Positions 59,125-64,000 of a stretch of DNA of 64,000 nt are shown here, piece by piece; position 1 is the first letter of the stretch, and every line of letters starts with the position of its first letter. Source of the stretch: Candidatus Flexifilum affinis (GTDB lineage: Bacteria > Chloroflexota > Anaerolineae > Aggregatilineales > Phototrophicaceae); contig JADJPJ010000002.1 in the NCBI GenBank assembly GCA_016713325.1, positions 62,001-126,000 of the forward strand. Reading direction: 5' to 3'. The notes under the pieces are model-generated. The model saw nothing but the letters and a program-made list of their open reading frames with translations. It was not told the origin of the DNA and searched no databases. Position numbers and translations under genes: made by a program.

Positions 59125-60726
59125 CTAGGTGTTATTCTTCCCTCGCGCCAGCGCGATCACCGCGTCAATTTCCTCTTGAGCCGCTTCCAGCGTGCCGTCG
59201 ACGAAGGCCAGAGTCGGCAGGTAGTGCGGTTCGTCCGGCAGGCGCTCGTAGGCCGCATAGCCGGACTCGAACACGCCGGTGCTGCCCCGGCTGGCCTCGC
59301 CGTCGCAGATGTGCCCCATCAGCCGGGCGTAGCGGCCCACCCAGCGCGGCACCTGCCGCCACTTCGACGTCTGCTGGAAGATCGGAAAGATCGGCACCAG
59401 GCCATCCCACCAGTCCTCGCCGGTCACCAGCAGATCGGGGCGGCCGTCGCGCAGCCGCTCGACCAACTGGCGGTAGCCCTCGCGGATGTTGAAATCCGGG
59501 TCATTGGTGAACACCTCGACCGTATCCAGAAACACGGAGTCAAAACCGTACTGGTCCATCAGCCGGGTGATCTGGCGGAGCAGCTCATTCTGCCAGGCCG
59601 GCGCGCCGGGGTTGAGCCAGGCCTGCCATCCGGTGTCATGGGCGCGGCTCAGGTTCCAGTCCGGTTGATTGCCCAGAAATACGTTGCGCGTCGCCGATTT
59701 CATGTACGACGACGGGCCGAAGGTATGGAAGTTGGGCATCCAGCTGTTGGCGCAGTTGCCGCCGAACATCGGCATGACGTGCACGCCGAGTGCCCGGGCG
59801 CCGTCGCACAGCGCCTCGAAGCCGTCGGCGCCGCCCAGCCGTGGCTCGGGCCGGAAGTCGCCATACTGCCAGTAGTAGCGCCCCTCCCAGCCGGGCAGGT
59901 AGGCCAGCACCTGCCGGCCGTCGATGCGCTCGGCGACGTAGCGAATGATCTCCAGCATGCGGGCGTAGTCGTTGAAGACCGCGCCGGACCAGTGCATGCC
60001 GTGCAGCGTCAGCACCAGCTTCAGATCGCGCGCCCAGCCCGGCACGTCGGTCCGCCCTTCCCAGGGAGTCAGGCCGGTGTGCGCTTCGTTGAAGGCGAGC
60101 TGCGCCGCGCGGAAATCGTCCGGTGCGGCGTCGCGGGCCAGCACCCAGGCCGGAACGCGGATCGCCGTATCGAGGTGGCGCGCGTCCTCGTCGTGAATGC
60201 ACTCGATGGCCAGGCGGCCGGTCAGCGGACCCATGCGCTCGGCATAGGCGCAGAAACGCTTGGGCCGCTGCTCCGGATCCTCACAGCGCAAGCCGATCCG
60301 GCTGCTGTCGCCCAGCGCCGCCAGCCAGACCGGCAAACGAAGTTGGTTTGGGTAGCGGTCGAGCAGGCCGTCGGTCGGCACGGCGCGCGGCTGATCGAAC
60401 ATGTCGAGCGGCTGAAGTGCGGCCAGGTCGCGGATGAGCAGCTTGACCGAGGTGATCGGCTCCGGCGCGTGGGCGTCAACCGTCAGGCGCAGGCCGCCCG
60501 CGCCGTCCGAGACGATGTCGGCGCTGAGCGATCCGTCGGCGCGTTCCTGACCGCCGGCCCAGCTCAGGCGTTTGCAGGTCAGCCGCCAGCCGCCGGGCGC
60601 GGGCGACAGGGTCAGGTCTTCCAGTGCCAGTCCGTAGATGTTTTCCAGTGTGATCACCTGGAAGCTGAGCTTCCAGCCGCCGACCTCGACGATCGGATCG
60701 CGCGCGTCGAAACTGTAGAACTGCAT
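59125..60726 (-). CDS. Putative TIM-barrel glycoside hydrolase
   Basis: A 533-residue protein without a signal peptide. The first ~190 residues look beta-sandwich; the rest reads as a TIM barrel. Candidate acidic residues are in FDSVFLDTVEVF near residue 400 and LLVTGEDWWDGLVP near residue 434, typical places for a retaining glycosidase pair. The segment LAYLPGWEGRYYWQYGDFRP is rich in aromatics for sugar stacking. I cannot assign a CAZy family; DUF6259-like or GH66-like proteins are possible relatives. ATG at 60726 is one base after the permease stop, so it belongs to the importer operon and probably degrades the cargo. Confidence 0.65.
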   Translation of the reverse strand: MQFYSFDARDPIVEVGGWKLSFQVITLENIYGLALEDLTLSPAPGGWRLTCKRLSWAGGQERADGSLSADIVSDGAGGLRLTVDAHAPEPITSVKLLIRDLAALQPLDMFDQPRAVPTDGLLDRYPNQLRLPVWLAALGDSSRIGLRCEDPEQRPKRFCAYAERMGPLTGRLAIECIHDEDARHLDTAIRVPAWVLARDAAPDDFRAAQLAFNEAHTGLTPWEGRTDVPGWARDLKLVLTLHGMHWSGAVFNDYARMLEIIRYVAERIDGRQVLAYLPGWEGRYYWQYGDFRPEPRLGGADGFEALCDGARALGVHVMPMFGGNCANSWMPNFHTFGPSSYMKSATRNVFLGNQPDWNLSRAHDTGWQAWLNPGAPAWQNELLRQITRLMDQYGFDSVFLDTVEVFTNDPDFNIREGYRQLVERLRDGRPDLLVTGEDWWDGLVPIFPIFQQTSKWRQVPRWVGRYARLMGHICDGEASRGSTGVFESGYAAYERLPDEPHYLPTLAFVDGTLEAAQEEIDAVIALARGKNNT

Positions 60727-60727
60727 G

Positions 60728-61585
60728 TTAGCCTTTGACTCCACTGAGGGCGATGCCCTGGATGAAATAGCGCTGTGCCAGAATGTACACGACCAGCACC
60801 GGCAGCATGACGACGACCGAACCGGCCATCAGCAGCGGCCAGTTGGGTTGCAAAAAGGCGTTGGGGCGGGCGTTGAAGTAGGCCAGACCCAGTTCAAGCG
60901 TGCGCATCTCCTCGGTTCGCGCGATCAGCAGCGGCCAGATCAGGTCGGTCCAGGTGCCCATGAAGGCGAACACGCCCAGCGTCGCCAGCGTCGGGCCGTT
61001 GAGCGGCAGGAAGATACGCGCGTAGATGGTGAATTCGCTGGCGCCGTCGATGCGCGCGGCATCCTGGTAGTCGCGCGGGATATTCAGGAAGGATTGACGC
61101 AGCAGGAATATACCGAAGGCGCTGGAGATGCCGGGGACTATCAACCCCTGATAGGTGTTGACCCAGCCCAGTTGGGTGATGATCAGGTAGAGCGGAATGA
61201 GCGTGATCTGGAAGGGGATCATCATCGTCGTCAGATACAGCACGAAGATCGTGTCACGTCCCATGAAGTTGAGACGGGCGAAGCCGTAGGCGGCCAGCGA
61301 GCATACCAGCAGTTGGCCCAGGACGGTCACGACGGTAATTGCCAACGTATTGAGGAAGTAGCGGAAGAACGGCAGATTATTGAACAGTGTCTGGTAGTTC
61401 GTGACATCGAACTGGGTGGGAAGGATCTGCGGCGGATAGCTGAATTCCGTGCCTGGCGTTTTGAATGATGTGGTGACCATCCACATGAAGGGAACCACCA
61501 TCATGCCGGCGACTGCGACCAGGATCAGGTAGCCGAAGATGCGGCTGACGATCATCATCGGGGTGACTTTTTGTACCATGGCCAT
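60728..61585 (-). CDS. Sugar ABC transporter permease, MalG type
   Basis: A 285-residue membrane subunit with six hydrophobic segments (first IFGYLILVAVAGMMVVPFMW) and the EAA loop DYQDAARIDGASEFTIYAR near residues 185-203. The start is the ATG at 61585, with GAGGAG about ten bases upstream; a second in-frame ATG lies two codons on. It follows the MalF-type gene by 21 bp. The C-terminal IALSGVKG tail is the usual MalG ending. Confidence 0.88.
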   Translation of the reverse strand: MAMVQKVTPMMIVSRIFGYLILVAVAGMMVVPFMWMVTTSFKTPGTEFSYPPQILPTQFDVTNYQTLFNNLPFFRYFLNTLAITVVTVLGQLLVCSLAAYGFARLNFMGRDTIFVLYLTTMMIPFQITLIPLYLIITQLGWVNTYQGLIVPGISSAFGIFLLRQSFLNIPRDYQDAARIDGASEFTIYARIFLPLNGPTLATLGVFAFMGTWTDLIWPLLIARTEEMRTLELGLAYFNARPNAFLQPNWPLLMAGSVVVMLPVLVVYILAQRYFIQGIALSGVKG

Positions 61586-61606
61586 AGCGTATCGCTCCTC
61601 TCAGCC

Positions 61607-62545
61607 CTAGAACTGCACTTCTTCGCTGCGGCGGCGCACGTAGATCATCTGGATCAGCGTCGCGATGAAGATCACGCCGAACAGCACCCACGACTGGGCC
61701 GAGGCGTAGCCGAAATCGAACTCCTGGAACGCCCGGCGGTAGATGTGGAACACGGCCGTGTTGGTCGAATCCAGCGGGCCGCCGCGCGTCAGCACATACA
61801 CCGGTGTGAACACCTGAAATGAGCCGATCACCCCTGTGACAGCCATGAAGAACGACGTTGGGGCGAGCAGGGGCAGAGTCAGAAAGCGGAATGACTGGAG
61901 CCGGTTGGCTCCGTCGATCGAGGCCGCTTCATAGAGTTCCCGCGGGATGGCCTGCAAGCCCGCCAGCCAGATCACCATGTTGAAGCCCGCGCTCTTCCAG
62001 ATCGCGATCAGCACGATGGCGGGCATCGCCCATCGCGGATCGCCCAGCCAGTTGATCGGCTGTATCCCGAACCAGCCCAGCACATAGTTGACGATCCCGA
62101 CGTTGGGGTCGAGCAGCGTCAGCCAGATGATCGACACTGCCACCCATGACGAAACGACCGGCATGAAGAACAGCGTGCGAAACAGCGCGATGCCCTTCAG
62201 CTTCTGATTCATCACCAGCGCGATTCCCAGGCTGAAGGCCATGCCGAGCGGCACGGCCAGGGCGGTGTAGTAGGCGGAGTTGCCCATCGCCTGCCAGAAC
62301 CGGCGGTCGCCCATGAGGAACTCGTAATTTTCCAGGCCAATGTAGGGCGCATCGGCAAAGGTGGGGCGCGTCCAATCGCGAAAAGAAAGAAAGAAACTGA
62401 GAACAAGCGGGATGAGAAGAAACGAGATGATGTGCACGAGCGACGGCAGGATGAACAGATAGCCAATGCGCTCGTTGCTCCGGCTCCAGAAACGACGCCA
62501 TAAGCTGGGGCCGGTACCAGCGCGCAAGGCGGTCATTTGTGCCAT
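61607..62545 (-). CDS. Sugar ABC transporter permease, MalF type
   Basis: A 312-residue membrane subunit. A basic N-terminus (RRFWSRSNERIG) precedes six hydrophobic segments. The EAA loop reads ELYEAASIDGANRLQSFRF near residues 208-226. It starts 68 bp after the binding-protein stop, beyond a 12-bp hairpin. No ATPase gene is nearby. Confidence 0.88.
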   Translation of the reverse strand: MAQMTALRAGTGPSLWRRFWSRSNERIGYLFILPSLVHIISFLLIPLVLSFFLSFRDWTRPTFADAPYIGLENYEFLMGDRRFWQAMGNSAYYTALAVPLGMAFSLGIALVMNQKLKGIALFRTLFFMPVVSSWVAVSIIWLTLLDPNVGIVNYVLGWFGIQPINWLGDPRWAMPAIVLIAIWKSAGFNMVIWLAGLQAIPRELYEAASIDGANRLQSFRFLTLPLLAPTSFFMAVTGVIGSFQVFTPVYVLTRGGPLDSTNTAVFHIYRRAFQEFDFGYASAQSWVLFGVIFIATLIQMIYVRRRSEEVQF

Positions 62546-62570
62546 GAGGGGGGTACTCCATGTTACGGGA

Positions 62571-62598
62571 CAGGGGCAGCCCGTGCGGGCTGCCCCTG
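62571..62598. promoter_or_regulatory. Perfect hairpin between binding-protein and permease genes
   Basis: A 12-bp perfect stem (CAGGGGCAGCCC/GGGCTGCCCCTG) with a GTGC tetraloop, between the binding-protein stop and the permease start. It lacks a T-run. This is the fourth hairpin found at this site among the window's importer operons. Confidence 0.75.
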
Positions 62599-62613
62599 CC
62601 GGAAATACGGGAG

Positions 62614-63957
62614 TTAGCGGGACAGCTCGCGGTTGATCTCTTCGACGGCCAGTGCAACCTCGGCCTCGACCTCACCGCCGGCCAGGATGGCCTCCATCAT
62701 GGTGTCCAGACGGGCCTCAATCGTGGGCCAGTTGGCGTAGATCGCGCCATACGGCGCGCGGCCGAACTCGACCTCGTCGAAGAAAGCCTGCTCGACGGCC
62801 GGGTCGGCGCTCTGATCGATGGCCGCGGCGGCCGCTTCCTGGTTCGCGGAGATGGCGATGCCGGTCAGTACCTTGGTGTCCTGATAGGCGCTGCTGGTCG
62901 CTGCTGCCGCGAACTGGCACGCCGCCAGCTTCTTCTCTTCCTCGATGTCGGCGCGAATGACGAACCCGGACTCGTACATCACGGTGGCGCGCGCAGCGTT
63001 CTGCGGCTGGCCGACGACGCCAAAGGCGCCTTCGGTGAAGTTGGCGTTGGAGCGCAGGCCGACCAGTTCCCAGTGGCCGCGATCGAACATGGCGAAGTCG
63101 CCGACCAGGAAGCGATCCAGGAAGCCGAGCTGCTGAATCATCTGATCGAGCGTCGTGGGGGGCGGGGCGGCCTGATATTCCGTCACCAGATCGCGCAGCC
63201 AGGTGATGGCGGCGATGCTCTCCGGCGAATCCAGGTAGCCGCTGGCGGTCGTGCCATCGGGCGAAATCACGTCGCCGCCGGCCTGCCACACACGGTACAG
63301 CCACTCAAAGGCGAAACGGCGCACGCGGAAGCCCCACTGCACGACGTTTTCGGCGTCGAAGTCCGGGCTGGTGGCGTTGTTGCCACTGGCATCGAGGGTC
63401 GTCTGCTGGGCGATCGAAACCAGGTCGTCCCAGGTCCATCCGGCCTGCGGCGGTTCAATGCCGGCGCGTTCGAAGGCCACGTTGCTGTAGTAAATGACCA
63501 TTGGCGTGAAGTCATTCGGCACGCCATAGATCGGTCCACCCTCTTCGCGCTGGTGAATGGCCAGCACGGACGGGAAGAAGCGATCCATATTGAATTCCGG
63601 CACGAGCGCGGTGCACTCATTCATGTCGAGGACGTAGCCGCCGTCGACCAGGCGCGCCAGAGTGGAGGCGTCCTGGTTCCACAGGTCAGGGGCGGTGCCA
63701 GCGGCCAGGTCGACCAGCAGCTGCGTGTCGAATTCCGGCGGAGTTTCTGGCGTCTCGACGTTGACGCCGGGATGCGCTTCCTCGAAGTCGGCGATGAACT
63801 TCTGGTAGGCCTCGTCGAGGGGGGTGCCCTGCTCTTCGAGCGGAACGACGAAACCCAGGACGGTGAGCGTTACATCATCCTGGGCGGTGACGCTGCCGAG
63901 GACCGGCAGAAGCAGCAGGCCGGTCAGCAGAAGGAACAGACGAACACGTGAAGACAT
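62614..63957 (-). CDS. Extracellular sugar-binding protein of CUT1 importer
   Basis: A 447-residue family 1 binding protein with a Sec signal (MSSRVRLFLLLTGLLLLPVL, cleavage likely after VTA-QDD) and no lipobox. The mature lobes show FIADFEEAHPGVNVETPETP, PIYGVPNDFTPMVIYYSN (typical closing-lobe segment) and FAMFDRGHWELVGL. ATG at 63957 lies seven bases after AGGAGG, the strongest ribosome-binding site in the window. It is the first gene of the leftward importer/glycosidase/beta-helix operon; the promoter must lie beyond the right edge. Cargo is unknown. Confidence 0.9.
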   Translation of the reverse strand: MSSRVRLFLLLTGLLLLPVLGSVTAQDDVTLTVLGFVVPLEEQGTPLDEAYQKFIADFEEAHPGVNVETPETPPEFDTQLLVDLAAGTAPDLWNQDASTLARLVDGGYVLDMNECTALVPEFNMDRFFPSVLAIHQREEGGPIYGVPNDFTPMVIYYSNVAFERAGIEPPQAGWTWDDLVSIAQQTTLDASGNNATSPDFDAENVVQWGFRVRRFAFEWLYRVWQAGGDVISPDGTTASGYLDSPESIAAITWLRDLVTEYQAAPPPTTLDQMIQQLGFLDRFLVGDFAMFDRGHWELVGLRSNANFTEGAFGVVGQPQNAARATVMYESGFVIRADIEEEKKLAACQFAAAATSSAYQDTKVLTGIAISANQEAAAAAIDQSADPAVEQAFFDEVEFGRAPYGAIYANWPTIEARLDTMMEAILAGGEVEAEVALAVEEINRELSR

Positions 63958-64000
63958 GGAACAACCTCCTGAAATAGAAAACCTCTCTCAAACCAAGTTG

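Noticed and set aside
57723..59492. Plus-strand open frame of 589 codons
   Set aside because: Antisense to the beta-helix and glycosidase-like genes, with Arg/Ala/Val-rich shadow composition and no ribosome-binding site.
1..64000. CRISPR arrays, tRNA/rRNA genes, insertion sequences
   Set aside because: No regularly spaced direct repeats, cloverleaf candidates or transposase-like proteins were seen while reading the genes and gaps; I could not run dedicated searches.

Overview
The window reads as GC-rich bacterial chromosome from a free-living, carbohydrate-scavenging heterotroph. Four MalFGE-type sugar importers without their own ATPase, ROK and GntR/LacI-type sugar regulators, GH36 and GH38 glycosidases, a sulfatase, beta-helix proteins and an NAD-linked formate dehydrogenase together suggest an Anaerolineae-like Chloroflexota member. 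This assignment is an inference from gene content and protein style; no rRNA or other marker gene is present. I saw no tRNA, rRNA, CRISPR array, insertion sequence or prophage.

Layout. 0-3.8 kb: a GT4 glycosyltransferase, a membrane-anchored beta-helix protein and a membrane-anchored EEP phosphatase/nuclease, read to the right. 3.8-5.4 kb: a degenerate stretch, then a mannonate dehydratase with a clean intrinsic terminator. 5.4-13.5 kb: a leftward module (DUF3604/PHP protein, solute-binding protein, two permeases, sulfatase) divergent from a ROK repressor. Four of these six genes carry frameshifts. 13.5-16.4 kb: ROK kinase, adenosine-specific kinase, PEP synthase/PPDK regulatory protein, nucleoside deoxyribosyltransferase. 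16.5-22.4 kb: a formate dehydrogenase operon (catalytic subunit, internally deleted mobA, NuoE-NuoF fusion, Fe-S subunit, fdhD). 22.5-28.1 kb: a secreted protein, a NarL-type response regulator with a triple-GAF kinase, a small membrane protein and a frameshifted VOC protein. 28.1-30.0 kb: enolase-superfamily dehydratase plus SDR, divergent from a GntR regulator that heads a rightward operon to 39.1 kb (solute-binding protein, permeases, GH36 alpha-galactosidase, GH38 alpha-mannosidase).

39.2-56.2 kb is the most interesting part. A leftward run of seven genes joins a second GH38 alpha-mannosidase and an AraR-like GntR-LacI repressor to a corrinoid methyl-transfer set: B12-binding protein, RACo-type activator, homocysteine methyltransferase, DUF1638 protein and FAD oxidoreductase. 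Divergent from it are a sugar importer with a Tat-type binding protein and a ferritin-like protein. Then come two overlapping UroD/MtaA-like methyltransferases. A TTGACTATA-like sequence recurs at the promoters of the importer, the repressor and the methyltransferases, so I propose one sugar-responsive regulon linking glycan uptake to corrinoid methyl transfer, possibly demethylation of O-methylated sugars.

56.3-64 kb: a Gfo/Idh/MocA oxidoreductase, then a leftward importer operon whose downstream genes are a TIM-barrel glycosidase-like protein and a beta-helix protein. In all four importers a perfect 8-14 bp hairpin lies between the binding-protein gene and the first permease gene.
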